The notes beneath the pieces are model-generated. The model was not told the DNA's origin, did not search any database, and saw nothing but the letters and a program-made list of their open reading frames with translations. Positions 1 through 8,972 of a DNA stretch of 17,118 bases are shown piece by piece. The position numbers were made by a program, and so were the translations under genes. Every line of letters starts with the position of its first letter. The stretch's first letter is position 1. Source of the stretch: Rhodanobacteraceae bacterium (GTDB lineage Bacteria; Pseudomonadota; Gammaproteobacteria; Xanthomonadales; SZUA-5); the NCBI GenBank assembly GCA_016717705.1, contig JADKFD010000019.1:1-17118 (forward strand), given 5' to 3'.

Positions 1-1112
1 CCTTCCACTCGATCCCCGACATCCTCACCGACATCGCCGCTGGCCGCATGGTCGTCATCCTGGATGACGAAGACCGCGAGAACGAAGGCGCGATCTGATC
101 ATGGCGGCGAGCAAAGTGCGCCCGGAAGGACGTCCCGTTCGCGGCGCGCCGCACGCGCGCCGGACCAATCTCTGCCTCGGGCTGACGCGCGAGCGCTGCA
201 CTGCAGGCGCCTCGGGATAGGTCCGATGGTGCCGCGCAACACCGCGCGCATGGGCACCAACTTCACCGTGTCGATCGAGGCGGCGGAAGGCGTCACCACA
301 GGCATCTCCGCGTACGATCGCGCGCACACCATCCGCACCGCAGTAGCGCCCGATGCCAGCGCCGACGACATCGTCCAGCCGGGGCACATCTTTCCCGCTG
401 ATGGCGCAGCCCAGCGGCGTGCTCGCGCGCCGGGCACACCTAACCGCGGTCGATCTGGCCTGCCTGGCCGGGCTGGAGCCCGCTGGCGTGCTGGTCGAGA
501 TCATGGGCGACGACGGCCACATGGCGCGGCGGCCGCGGCTGAAGTCTTTGCAGCCGAACACGGACTGAAGATCGGCAGCATCGCCGATCTTATCCGCTAC
601 CGTCTGGCCACCGAAAAGACCATCGAGCGGGTGGCCCGGAACAGGCGGTCGATACCGACACCAGGTGCTTTTCGCCTGATCGTCTATCGCGATCTGCTGG
701 CCAAGGGTTACACCACGCGCTGGTGTTCGGCGAGCCCACCCACCGCCGGCAGCCGACCCTGGTGCGCGTGCACACCAGAATTTCTGGTCGATGTGCTCGG
801 CGTGGCGCGCAGCGTTCGGCATGCCGTTGCGAAGGGCCATGAGCGAAATCGCGGCGGCTGGTGCCGGTGCTTTATCGTCATCGGCGATCGCCCGGACAAC
901 GAGACCAACCTCGCCCGTCTGACCGGCAGTGCCAGCAGCGCAGACCAGGCGCAGCCGTGGCGGATGGCCCGGCATCGGCGCACAGATCCTCGCCGATCTG
1001 GGCCTGCGGCGGCCTGCGCGTGCTCGGCACCCCACGGCCATATCTGGGTCTGGCCAGATTCGGGCTGGAGGTGGTGGAGTACGTCAGCCGCCCGGCAACG
1101 GTGCCACTGTAG
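1..1112 (+). CDS. ribBA: 3,4-dihydroxy-2-butanone-4-phosphate synthase with RibA-like C-terminal domain (partial, frameshifted)
   Basis: RibB converts ribulose 5-phosphate to the four-carbon precursor of riboflavin in the cytoplasm. The reading frame enters the window at base 3, only a few codons into the protein, so the start lies just upstream. The acidic catalytic motif EDRENEG is at 69-89. Further RibB blocks follow in several frames: LCLGLTRERC, NTARMGTNFTVSIEAAEG, GISAYDRAHTIRTA, QPGHIFP and LEPAGVLVEIM. From about 660 a GTP-cyclohydrolase-II-like domain begins (AFRLIVYRDLLAKG, LVRVHT at 759-776, IVIGDRPDNETNLARL, GFGLEVVEYVSRP). The zinc-binding Cys cluster expected after RVHT is not visible, which fits the RibBX type with an inactive second domain. 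At least five indels break the frame; the first is a two-base insertion near 90, just after the catalytic motif. The frame ends at a TAG at 1110-1112. The identity is secure; lack of cyclohydrolase activity is inferred. Confidence 0.88.
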
Positions 1113-1189
1113 GCCGGTGTATCGCGCAGCGATTCACCGGCGAGGGGCACCTACGGCAAGTACCAGTGAACGCGATGGAGCCGCGTGCC

Positions 1190-2642
1190 GGGCTACGGAA
1201 CCGGCGGGCAAAGTCGGCCACTCCGGCGCGTCGAAGCGGATCGGCCGCGCGGTGGCGTAGTCGCGGGGCGCAGGTAGAAGCCAAGGCGCCGGCCAACGCA
1301 CAGGCACCCGACCACCGCGGCTGCCGGCGAGCGCAGCGCCGCCGTCACGCACAAGGACGTCCGGGATCGAGCCGAGCACGCCGAGCACCATCAGCCCGAG
1401 CAACAGGCGCGGGCGTTCCGAATCGAGCAGCACTCAGCACCATGCCCAGGCCCGCCAGGCTGGCGGCGAACGCGCCGACGAAGCCGCCGGCCAGCAGCGG
1501 CAGGCGCTGCTCGGCGGGATACATCGTCCCGACCAGCAGCAACAGCACCGCAGCGAACGCCAGCGCCGGCAGCAGCGAAGCCAGCGCAGCGCCGCGACGA
1601 TCGCGCGGGTGAATTCAAGCTGCGGGTTGGGCGCCGCCAGAAATACACGTCGATCAGGCTGGGCCGCAGCATCAGGGTCGCCCGATGCGGTTGCTGAAAG
1701 CAAGGCGGTCAGCATGCCGATGTAGCTGGCCGCCAGCCGATCGGTGGCGGTCCGCTGCGCTGCAGGGACAGGATGCCGAAGCAGCAGGCCAATCCCGACC
1801 ACGGTGAACACCAGTTCCAACGCCGCGCCAGTGCGCGTTGGGCAGCAACACCATGCGCGGCGTGCTGCGCTCGGCGCCGGTCGCTGCGGCTGCAATGCGA
1901 CCAGCGCGTCGTCGAAGGCCGCGCGAGGACAGCTGGTGAAGCAGCTTCTGCATCCATTGGGCCAGTCCGCCAGCCTGGCGGGCGACGGAGCGCGGCATCC
2001 CGGCTGCGGCGCTGAAATCGGAGGCGTTGATGTCGGCGGGTGACAGCGTTGGCGCGCCAGCGCTGATGATCCAGGCGGCGCCAGACCACGCAGGATCACC
2101 GCGGCGACGGCCAACGGCAGCAAGGGCGCCAGGGTGAGTTGCGCAACGCCGCACAGCTCCTTGGCAAACTCTGGCCCAGATGCCGAGAGCATCGGCGCGA
2201 ACCACACCAGCATCGCCGATTTGACGCCGCTGCCGCTGGCGACCGATGGCCACAAGCAGCAACATGGCCCGCCGATCAGCATGGCGGGCCAGCCCGCTGG
2301 CATGCGCGATCGCGGTCGGCAGCGCGACCAGATACAAAGGCGTGGATCCCCCACACGCTCGCCAGCGCGCGCTTGAACCAGGGCGGGTCTGCGACTCCGG
2401 GCGGCACACCGAGACCCAGACCATCGCGCTCAGCATGCCGAGCGGGTGAGCACGTAGGAATGCACCGCCAAAACTGGCGACCACCGCCCTGGGCTTGCCA
2501 GGATCAGCGGCAGGGTCCAGCCGCCGATCAGCAGCAGCGCCAACAGCGCCATGCCCAATGGATAGCGTTGTGCAGGTAGCCACAGCAAGGTGCCGACCGA
2601 GCGCCAGAAGGACCTTGTGTCGAGCGCGGACTGGCTGCGCAT
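1190..2642 (-). CDS. ABC transporter permease (integral membrane, frameshifted)
   Basis: This is the membrane partner of the ATPase immediately upstream on the same strand. The suggested start is ATG 2642-2640 (MRSQSALDTRSFWRSVG), directly after the ATPase C-terminus and probably coupled to it. Hydrophobic segments are spread across three frames: LGMALLALLLIGGWTLPLIL, AMLVWFAPMLS, LTLAPLLPLAVAAVILRGL, LELVFTVVGIGLLL, LLLLVGTMYPAEQRLPLLAG, FVGAFAASLAGLGMV and LLLGLMVLGVLGSIPDVLV. The number and spacing suggest a polytopic protein of about 480 residues, reasonable for an ABC-2-type exporter permease. Many indels make the exact topology and the C-terminus uncertain. One frame ends at about 1190 after LGFYLRPATTPP; another runs to 1134. 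The substrate cannot be told from the sequence. Confidence 0.65.
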
Positions 2643-3538
2643 CGAGCCGAGCTCGATGAAGATGTCTTCCTGTTTGCGACTCGGCTGCGACCGGGACGTC
2701 GCGCCGAAGCGACCGGCCAGCGCCGCCACGGCGTCATTGTCGAGACCATCGACGATCCAGCCACGAAGGTTCTCGCTGCGGGCGCTGCCGTTCTCCTGCG
2801 TGGCGGACGATGCCGGGATGGCGGAAGTCCGCGGGCAGCGCATCGGTGAAGTCGATGCGACGCACGCGCGCCTTCAGCGTCGGCAGATCGCAGGAAAACT
2901 GGATGCGACCGGATTTCAGCAGCGCGATCTCATCGGCGCGTTCCAGACCGGTGGTGATGCGGGTCGAGAACACCACGGTCTTGCCCGGCCGCCGCGTGAT
3001 CCTGAGCAGTTCTTCGAGAAACAACCGGCGCGTCTGCGGATCGACGGCTGGCCACCGGCTCGTCGAGCAGCAACGAGGTCAATCGGGGGCGATGGCGCGG
3101 ATGATCGCCAGCTTCTGCCGTTGGCCCTGGGACAGTTCGCCGATCTTCTTGGCGGCACGACCTCCCAGCGACCGAGCAGGCCATCGACCATCTCTCGCCG
3201 TTCCGCGCGCGTAAAAGGCAGCGTGGAAGTTCAGGTACTGGCGCACCTTCATCCACGGGAACAGGTCGAAACTCTGCGGCGTAGCCGATCCGGTGCAGCG
3301 TCGCCGCCGGCAACCGCGCAACCGGTTCGCCGAACAGCGCCACGCTGCCGGCGTCGATCGGCGACAGACCGAGCGCGCAACGGATCAAGGTCGACTTGCC
3401 GGCGCCGTTGCGCCCGAGCAGGCCGATCACGCGCCCGGTGGGCAGCGACCAGTCCAGGTAGTCGAGTACCGTCTGCTTGCCGAAGGTCTTGCGCAGGCCC
3501 TCGATGCGCAGGGCGCTGTCGTGTTCCATTTCAGTCAT
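2643..3538 (-). CDS. ABC transporter ATP-binding protein (frameshifted)
   Basis: This is a cytoplasmic ATPase subunit powering the neighbouring permease. The start is ATG 3538-3536 (MTEMEHDS), with a second ATG at 3529-3527 also possible. The N-terminus reads LRIEGLRKTFGKQTVLDYL, followed by the Walker A motif GRNGAGKST at about residues 42-50. After an indel come the Q-loop region (SFDLFPWMKVRQYLNFHAAF), the signature LSQGQRQKLAIIRAIAP and Walker B (SLLLDEPVAS). The switch region reads VVFSTRITTGLERADEIAL and probably derives from an FSTH motif. The C-terminal tail has the family pattern EDIFIELG. The reconstructed length of about 298 residues is normal. No stop separates the ATPase from the permease in this frame, which I attribute to an indel near 2645. 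The pair resembles two-gene ABC-2 exporters. Confidence 0.85.
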
Positions 3539-3785
3539 GTCGTTCAGGGCGGTCGCCGGGACGTGGCCAACACACAGCATACGACGCACCGTCAGGGAAT
3601 CTCGCCTCTGGGATATTCTCTGTCCAATGGTCATGACGGGCGCGCCACGCCGGAACCTGAAAGTTCCCGCCCGCCATGACCGGTGCTGGTGTCTCTTGCC
3701 CAACCCCTCCCAGCCCTCCCCGCACATCGGGGAGGAGGCAGAGGCCTGTATCTGAACGACTTTCAGAATTCCGATCGACTTGCGC
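3539..3785. other. Divergent intergenic region between ABC operon and SpeE-like gene
   Basis: These 247 bases separate two divergent transcription units and must hold both promoters. No convincing -35/-10 pair stands out. The only clear structure is the hairpin at 3715-3735, annotated separately. No supported open reading frame is present. Confidence 0.6.
3715..3735. repeat. Hairpin repeat in divergent intergenic region
   Basis: The arms CCTCCCCG (3715-3722) and CGGGGAGG (3728-3735) form a perfect 8-bp stem around a 5-base loop. A pyrimidine-rich tract lies before it (CAACCCCTCCCAGC). This style of C-rich palindrome is often a dispersed intergenic repeat in proteobacterial genomes. It lies about 50 bases before the SpeE-like start, so a regulatory role is possible but not shown. 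Confidence 0.55.
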
Positions 3786-5776
3786 ATGAACTCTCAGCTT
3801 TACGCCGCTGCCGCGCGGTTGCCGCCTGCCGTACGCATTTTCCTGATCACCCTCGGGATACTGGCACTGGAACTGGCATTGATTCGCTGGGCCTCCAGCC
3901 AGATCCGGCTGGTCGCATATTTCACCAATCTGGTGTTGCTGGCGGCGTTTCTGGGGATGGGGCTCGGTATCCGCCTTGGCCTGCATGGCCGCGACTTTCC
4001 AACTTCGCCCTGCCGCTGTTGTTCGTGCTCTCGTCATCCTCGGTTTTTCCGAGGAACTCGGCTTCGTCCACCTCGTGTTTCCCGATCAGTCGATTCAGGT
4101 CTGTGGGGCGCGGAGTCGAGTTTCGGGTGGTGGATATTCCTGCGCGCGGTGTCCGTGCTGCTGCTGCTGTTCTGGCTGATCGCCGGCGTCTTCGCCGCAT
4201 TGGCGGCGCCCTCTCGGCCCCCTGTTCGACCAGGGCAACCCGCTCGGAGCGTACTCAGCTGACCTGCTCGGGTCGCTGTGCGGCATTTTCGCGATGGCCA
4301 TGCTCGCCTGGCTGGGAACGCCGCCCTGGGTCTGGTTGGGAGCCGCACTCCTGCCTGTGTGCTGATTCTCAGCCCGCGCGTACGCGTGCTCATCGCGATT
4401 GCCGTGATCCTCCTGGTGGGGCACTACTCGGCAGGGGACGCCATCTTCTCGCCGTACAACCGCATCGACATCAAGGAGTTTGCGCATTCGCAGATGGACC
4501 GTCGGGCGGGCGAACTCGACCTCTCGGTAAACCGCGATTACCACCAGAATGTGCTGGATCTGTCGGTCGCCGACCCCGACCAGGGCGTGGAGTCGCCGGC
4601 GCGCGGTTTCGTGCGCCGTATCTACGAGTTGCCCGTACGCCGCGGCGACGCGCAAGGGCGACGCGCTGGTGGTCGGTGCCGGCACCGGCAACGACGTAGC
4701 GGCGGCTCTGCGATCCGGGTTCGAGCGCGTGGTCAGTGTCGACATCGATGCCAGGATCATCGAAATCGGCCGCGACCGCCTCCCCGAACGCCCTTACGCC
4801 GATCCGCGCCTGGAGGCGGTGGTCGAGGACGCGCGCGCCTATTTCCAGGCGCTATCCCGACGAGCGCTTCGACGTCGTGTCTTTCGGGCTGCTCGATTCC
4901 ACGCGATGTTTTCGGCGATGTCGTCGCTGCGCCTCGACAACTTCGTGTACACCGTCGAAGGCGTTCGCGCAGCCTATGCCCACGTTGCGCCGGGCGGACT
5001 TAACCACGGCACGACCTTTCTGGTCGGCGATCCGGTCGCGCTGGAAAGGGCTGCGCGGGACTGGGCTCGGTTCAGTCCGGGACTCGCAAGCGTGAACCCG
5101 CGCATACGAATCGCAACCGACGACTGGCCGTTCCTGTACGTGCGACCGGACACCTTTCCAACCGCCTATCTGGCAATCCTCGGCCTGATTGCGCTCAGCG
5201 CGGTGCTTGCGATTCGCGGCGCGTTCGGCGCGGATACTTTCAAGCGCGGTCGATTCGATCCGGTCATGTTCCTGCTCGGCGCCGGCTTCATGTTGCTGCA
5301 AACCCGGCTGGTGACCCAGCTGAGCCTGCTTTTCGGATCCACTTGGGTGGTCAACCCCTTTGTCTTCGGCGGCATCCTGACGATGGCAATGTTGGCCCAA
5401 CCTGGTGATCAGTCGTTGGCGTTCGCTCAACGTCGCCGGCCCGTTCCTGTGCCTGCTGCTGTCCCTGCTGTTACCGATTTTCGCCGACGCCGGCTTTTTG
5501 AATCAGTATCCGATGGCGGTGCGCTGGACGGCGGCTGCGGTCCTGTATGCCTTGCCGGTGTTTTTTGCCGGCATGATCTTCTCCACTCGGCTGGCCAGAG
5601 CGACATCGCCCGGGGCCGCCCTCGGAGCCAACCTGTGCGGTGCGGTTTTCGGAGGATTGCTGGAGTACCTCTCCATGATTCTCGGGCTGCGCGCGGTGGC
5701 GATGCTGGCGCTGGTCATCTACCTGCTGGCCGGATTGTATGCGCGCCGCGACCGGCGACTGGTGCCTGTCGGGTGA
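3786..5776 (+). CDS. Membrane-embedded spermidine-synthase-like protein (frameshifted)
   Basis: The reconstructed protein has about 660 residues in three parts. First come N-terminal membrane segments (VRIFLITLGILALELALIRW, AYFTNLVLLAAFLGMGLGI, LLLLFWLIAGVFAALAA, LCGIFAMAMLAWLG, VLIAIAVILLVGHY). Next is a Rossmann-fold domain of the spermidine synthase/methyltransferase type (DALVVGAGTGNDVAAAL, VVSVDIDARIIEIGRDRLP, VVEDARAYF, RFDVVSFGLLDS). A block TDDWPFLYVRP follows, and then C-terminal membrane helices (AYLAILGLIALSAVLAI, FLLGAGFMLLQTRLVTQL, AGPFLCLLLSLLLPIF, AVAMLALVIYLLAGLYA). The VGAGTGND loop and the acid after it are intact, so nucleotide or decarboxy-SAM binding is plausible, but the substrate is unknown. 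Start ATG 3786; stop TGA 5774-5776. Indels occur near 4010, 4210, 4650, 4860, 4920 and 5400. True aminopropyltransferase activity is not established. Confidence 0.75.
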
Positions 5777-5970
5777 TGCCTGGAATTGGCCAGCGTCGAC
5801 TGCCCGGACGGCTCACATCTCGATCGCAAGGACGTGGCCGCGTTCACCAGGGCTTTGCTCGGTGCGCTGCAGGTGTCGGGAGCGGCAGCGCGCTGATCGC
5901 GGCATTGGTTGCCGGTCTGGCCCGAGTACGGGGCGCACGCCGTTTCGATCAAGTACCTGCGACTCGCGAT
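5776..5970 (+). CDS. Possible small coupled gene after the SpeE-like gene (frameshifted)
   Basis: An ATG at 5776-5778 overlaps the previous stop as TGATG, a typical coupling arrangement. After a one-base correction, a frame with strong G/C third-position bias reads LELASVDCPDGSHLDRKDVA and AAFTRALLGALQVSG up to about 5885. A second indel leads to LPVWPEYGAHAVSIKYLRLA. I recognise no family. It could be a separate small protein, or the N-terminal part of the TPR protein that follows. Only codon bias and the coupled start support it. Confidence 0.3.
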
Positions 5971-5977
5971 CAGGCCC

Positions 5978-6331
5978 ATGCCGACCGACCAGACCGACAG
6001 CTTGCGCATGTTCATCGGCGGACTCGCCGTTGGACTGGTCGTCGGTGTCGGCGGTGTGCTGCTGGCGACGCGTCCACCGGCCGGGCCGGAACTGGCGGCA
6101 ATTCGATCACCTCCCCTGTCCGCCGCGGACCAGTCGCGTGTTCAGGACCTGCTTGCAGCAGGGAACGCCCATCTGCGCATGGAGAACCATGAGGAGGCGG
6201 CGGCCATGTACGAGCGCGTGCTGAGTGAATTCGATTGCGCCAATGTCGAGGCGCGCCGGGGCCTGCACGCCACCGCTCCCGACCGGCTGACGGCGCCACT
6301 GCGCCCATGCGGTGAGCGCTCCCGCAGCTGA
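5978..6331 (+). CDS. Membrane-anchored TPR-like protein
   Basis: The start ATG 5978 gives 117 residues. Residues 11-30 (MFIGGLAVGLVVGVGGVLLA) form one hydrophobic anchor, followed by a Pro/Ala-rich linker. Residues 51-95 (DQSRVQDLLAAGNAHLRMEN, then HEEAAAMYERVLSEFD) match one tetratricopeptide repeat with the usual A-G-N/Y-E-A-A-Y/F-E-R-V-L pattern, which suggests a protein-interaction role at the membrane. The tail after residue 96 loses the TPR pattern, so an indel near 6265 may truncate a longer protein. It follows the SpeE-like gene on the same strand and could be co-transcribed with it. A weak AGG lies just before the start, so an upstream start is possible. Confidence 0.5.
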   Translation: MPTDQTDSLRMFIGGLAVGLVVGVGGVLLATRPPAGPELAAIRSPPLSAADQSRVQDLLAAGNAHLRMENHEEAAAMYERVLSEFDCANVEARRGLHATAPDRLTAPLRPCGERSRS

Positions 6332-6418
6332 GCGAGTAGGGTTGGGCACGGCCTGCAGCCCCTGGCCCAGAAACTGCTCAGCTGATCGACCTGGATGAAT
6401 CCGCAACCGACCGGCGTC

Positions 6419-6446
6419 TGTGGGAGCGACCTTGCGTCGCGAGCTT
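6419..6446 (+). repeat. REP-type palindrome (TGTGGGAGCGAC class)
   Basis: The sequence TGTGGGAGCGAC is followed by CTTGC and then GTCGCGAGC, giving a stem GCGAC/GTCGC (6426-6430 with 6436-6440). This matches the short G-rich-headed REP elements of pseudomonads and xanthomonads. It lies in the 241-base gap between the TPR gene and hypC. The rest of that gap shows no gene. Confidence 0.6.
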
Positions 6447-6572
6447 CCAGCACCCCTTCGCAGGATAAGCCCGCTCGCACCTTGCGCCGAAAGCTTGACC
6501 TGCAACAAGGTGCGCCGCGTTCGACGGCGGTACAACAATCGCCTGTGGCGACGGTCGGGGAGGGCGTGAGCC

Positions 6573-6809
6573 ATGTGTCTGGCGATACCTGCGCAGGTCA
6601 TCGCCCTGCTGGATGGCGACCGTGCGCGTGTCAGTGTCGGCGGGGTGACCCAGGACATCTCGCTGGCGCTGGGGGATGACGTCGCGGTGGGCGACTACGT
6701 GCTGCTGCATGTCGGCTTCGCGCTCGGCAAGATCGACGCCGAGGAGGCGCAGCGCACGCGGGACCTGCTCGCCGCCAGCGGTGAACTCGCCGCGGAATTG
6801 CGCCCATGA
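6573..6809 (+). CDS. hypC: [NiFe] hydrogenase maturation chaperone HypC
   Basis: HypC carries the iron atom and, with HypD, builds the Fe(CN)2CO group before handing it to the hydrogenase large subunit precursor. The 78-residue product has the family start MCLAIPAQV with the essential Cys at position 2, the barrel-forming segment VSVGGVTQDISLALGDDV, and GDYVLLHVGFALGKID with the conserved His at residue 46. The length is normal (75-90). A purine-rich GGGGAGGG lies about 10 bases before the ATG. The last bases overlap the hypD start in an ATGA (6806-6809), so translation is coupled. No frameshift is seen. HybG and HupF are close paralogues; the direct link to hypD favours HypC. Confidence 0.96.
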   Translation: MCLAIPAQVIALLDGDRARVSVGGVTQDISLALGDDVAVGDYVLLHVGFALGKIDAEEAQRTRDLLAASGELAAELRP

Positions 6810-7939
6810 AGTACATCGACGAATTCCGTGACGGCGTGCTGGCGCGCAAGGTCGCCGCTGCGATCGCCCGCGAAGCACGCCCGGGCCGCCAGTACCGCCT
6901 GATGGAATTCTGCGGTGGGCACACCCATGCGATCTTCCGCTACGGCATTCCCGATCTGTTGCCGGCCAATGTGCAGATGATCCACGGGCCGGGTTGCCCG
7001 GTGTGCGTGCTGCCGATCGGCCGGCTCGATCTGGCCATCCGCATCGCGCGCCAGCCGGGGACCATCCTGACCAGCTACGCCGACATGCTGCGCGTGCCCG
7101 GTTCGCGCAAGATGAGTCTGATGCGCGCGAAGGCGGAAGGCGCTGACGTGCGCATGGTCTATTCGGCGACCGACGCGCTGGCGATCGCGCGCGACCATCC
7201 GGGCAAACAGGTGGTGTTTTTCGCCATCGGCTTCGAGACCACGACACCGCCGACCGCGGTGGCGGTGCTGCAGGCGCAAAGCGAAGGCCTGAGCAATTTT
7301 TCGGTCTACTGCAATCACGTGCTGACGCCGCCGGCGCTGGTGCATCTGCTGGAGAGCCACAATCCGGCGGACCAAGCGCCGATCGCGATTGACGGCTTCG
7401 TCGGCCCGGCGCACGTCAGCGTGGTCATCGGCACCGGCGCCTACCAGGCCTTCGCCGAGCACTATCGCAAGCCGGTAGTGATCAGCGGCTTCGAGCCGCT
7501 CGACGTGCTGCAATCGATCCTGATGCTGCTGCGGCAACTGAACGACGGCCGGGCACAGATCGAGAATCAGTACAGCCGCGCCGTCACCGCGGCCGGCAAT
7601 CTGAAGGCGCAGGGGCTGGTCGGACAGGTGCTTCAAGTGCGCGACAGCTTCGAGTGGCGCGGTCTCGGCGAGGTGCCGTTCTCGGCGCTGCAGGTGCGCG
7701 ACGCCTATGCCGCATTCGATGCCGAACGGCGTTTTGGCTTCAAGCCGGTCGCAGCGCGCGAGAACGCCGCCTGCGAATGCCCGGCGATCCTGCGTGGCGC
7801 CAAGCGGCCGACCGACTGCAGAGTATTCGGCACGCTGTGCACACCGGAAAACCCGATCGGCTCGTGCATGGTGTCGTCCGAGGGCGCCTGCGCGGCGTAC
7901 TACACCTATGGACGCCACAGCGGTTCGGCGGCCGCATGA
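6806..7939 (+). CDS. hypD: [NiFe] hydrogenase maturation Fe-S protein HypD
   Basis: HypD is the cytoplasmic 4Fe-4S scaffold on which, with HypC, the CN and CO ligands are attached to iron. The 377-residue protein is full length. It has the conserved MEFCGGHTH motif (Cys36), GPGCPVC (Cys64 and Cys67), IGFETTTPPTAV at 141-153 and GPAHVS near 200. The C-terminal cluster-binding cysteines are at 323, 325, 338, 345, 354 and 362, in CECPAILRG, CTPENPIGSC and SSEGACAAYY. All expected cysteines are present, so the protein should be functional. It overlaps hypC by four bases and hypE by four bases (ATGA at 7936-7939). This is the longest frameshift-free gene in the window. Confidence 0.98.
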   Translation: MKYIDEFRDGVLARKVAAAIAREARPGRQYRLMEFCGGHTHAIFRYGIPDLLPANVQMIHGPGCPVCVLPIGRLDLAIRIARQPGTILTSYADMLRVPGSRKMSLMRAKAEGADVRMVYSATDALAIARDHPGKQVVFFAIGFETTTPPTAVAVLQAQSEGLSNFSVYCNHVLTPPALVHLLESHNPADQAPIAIDGFVGPAHVSVVIGTGAYQAFAEHYRKPVVISGFEPLDVLQSILMLLRQLNDGRAQIENQYSRAVTAAGNLKAQGLVGQVLQVRDSFEWRGLGEVPFSALQVRDAYAAFDAERRFGFKPVAARENAACECPAILRGAKRPTDCRVFGTLCTPENPIGSCMVSSEGACAAYYTYGRHSGSAAA

Positions 7940-8965
7940 GCGCCGGGCGTTACGACAGCGGTGCGCGCGTCGAGCTCAGCCACGGTGGCGGCGGGCGCGC
8001 CATGCAGCAGCTGATCGACCGGTGTTCAAGCCGGCCTTCGACAATCCCTGCCTGAAACGCGGCAATGACCAGGCGCAGTTCGCGCTGGCCGGCGGGCGCC
8101 ATGCCTTCAGTACCGATTCCTACGTCATCTCGCCGCTGTTTTTTCCCGGCGGTGATATCGGCAGCCTGGCGGTGCACGGCACCGTCAACGATCTGGCCAT
8201 GGGCGGCGCGATGCCCTTGCACTTGTCGGCCGGATTCATCATCGAAGAGGGTTTTCCGATCGCCGACCTCGTCCGCATTGCCAACTCGATGGGCGCCGCG
8301 GCGCATGCCGCGGGCGTGGCCATCGTCACCGGCGACACCAAGGTGGTCGAGCGCGGCAAGGGCGATGGGGTGTTCATCAATACCGCCGGCATCGGCGCAA
8401 TTCCCGAGGGCGTGGATCTGGGTGGCGATCGCGCGCGTCCCGGCGATGCGATCCTGGTCTCCGGTTCGATCGGCGACCACGGCGTGGCGATCATGGCCAG
8501 TCGCAGCGGATTGAGCTTCGACACCACCATCCGATCGGACTCGGCCGCGCTGCACACGCTGGTGGCGGCCATGCTCGCCGCCGCGCCCGGCGCGCTGCGC
8601 GCGCTACGCGACCCGACTCGCGGTGGTCTCGCGGCTACGCTCAACGAGATCGCGCAACAGTCAGGCGTCGGCATGCGCCTCGAAGAGGCCGCGATACCAC
8701 TCAAGGCCGAGGTGCGCGGCGCCTGCGAACTGCTTGGCCTCGACCCGCTGAACGTCGCCAACGAAGGCAAGCTGATCGCCATTTGCAACCACGCCGACGC
8801 GCCGCGCATCCTCGCCGCGATGCGCGCGCACCGCTCGGCCGCGACGCCGCGCAGATCGGCCATATCACCGCCGATCCGCAGCACTTCGTGGAAGTGCGCA
8901 CCATCTTCGGCGGCCGGCGCATGGTCGATTGGCTGCATGGGGAGCAGTTGCCGCGGATTTGTTGA
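7936..8965 (+). CDS. hypE: [NiFe] hydrogenase maturation protein HypE (frameshifted)
   Basis: HypE dehydrates the carbamoyl group that HypF places on its C-terminal Cys, giving the thiocyanate that donates CN to iron. The start ATG overlaps the hypD stop. The N-terminus reads VELSHGGGGRAMQQLID. After an indel near 8023 (a missing G restores DRVFKPAFDNP) the frame continues with STDSYVISPLFFPGGDIG, HGTVNDLAMGGA, IVTGDTKVVERGKGDG, DPTRGGLAATLNEIAQ and NVANEGKLIAI. A second indel near 8843 (a missing C restores AHPLGRDAAQIG) leads to FGGRRMVDWLHGEQLPRIC. The protein ends in the required PRIC tail with terminal Cys at 8960-8962. The reconstructed length of about 343 is normal for the family (PurM/AIR synthase-like). 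HypF, the donor enzyme, is not in the window. Confidence 0.95.
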
Positions 8966-8972
8966 CGAGATA

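Noticed and set aside
55..1041. Long minus-strand reading frame of 328 codons opposite ribBA
   Set aside because: It shows no protein-like pattern, being rich in Arg, Ala and Pro, and lies opposite clear RibB motifs. It is a high-GC shadow frame.
2590..3636. Plus-strand frame of 348 codons opposite the ABC ATPase
   Set aside because: Walker A, the signature and Walker B are all on the minus strand; this frame has no recognisable domain.
3539..3785. Sigma-70 promoter candidates such as TTGGAC and GATATTCT
   Set aside because: Spacing between -35-like and -10-like hexamers is poor on both strands, so no specific promoter call can be defended.
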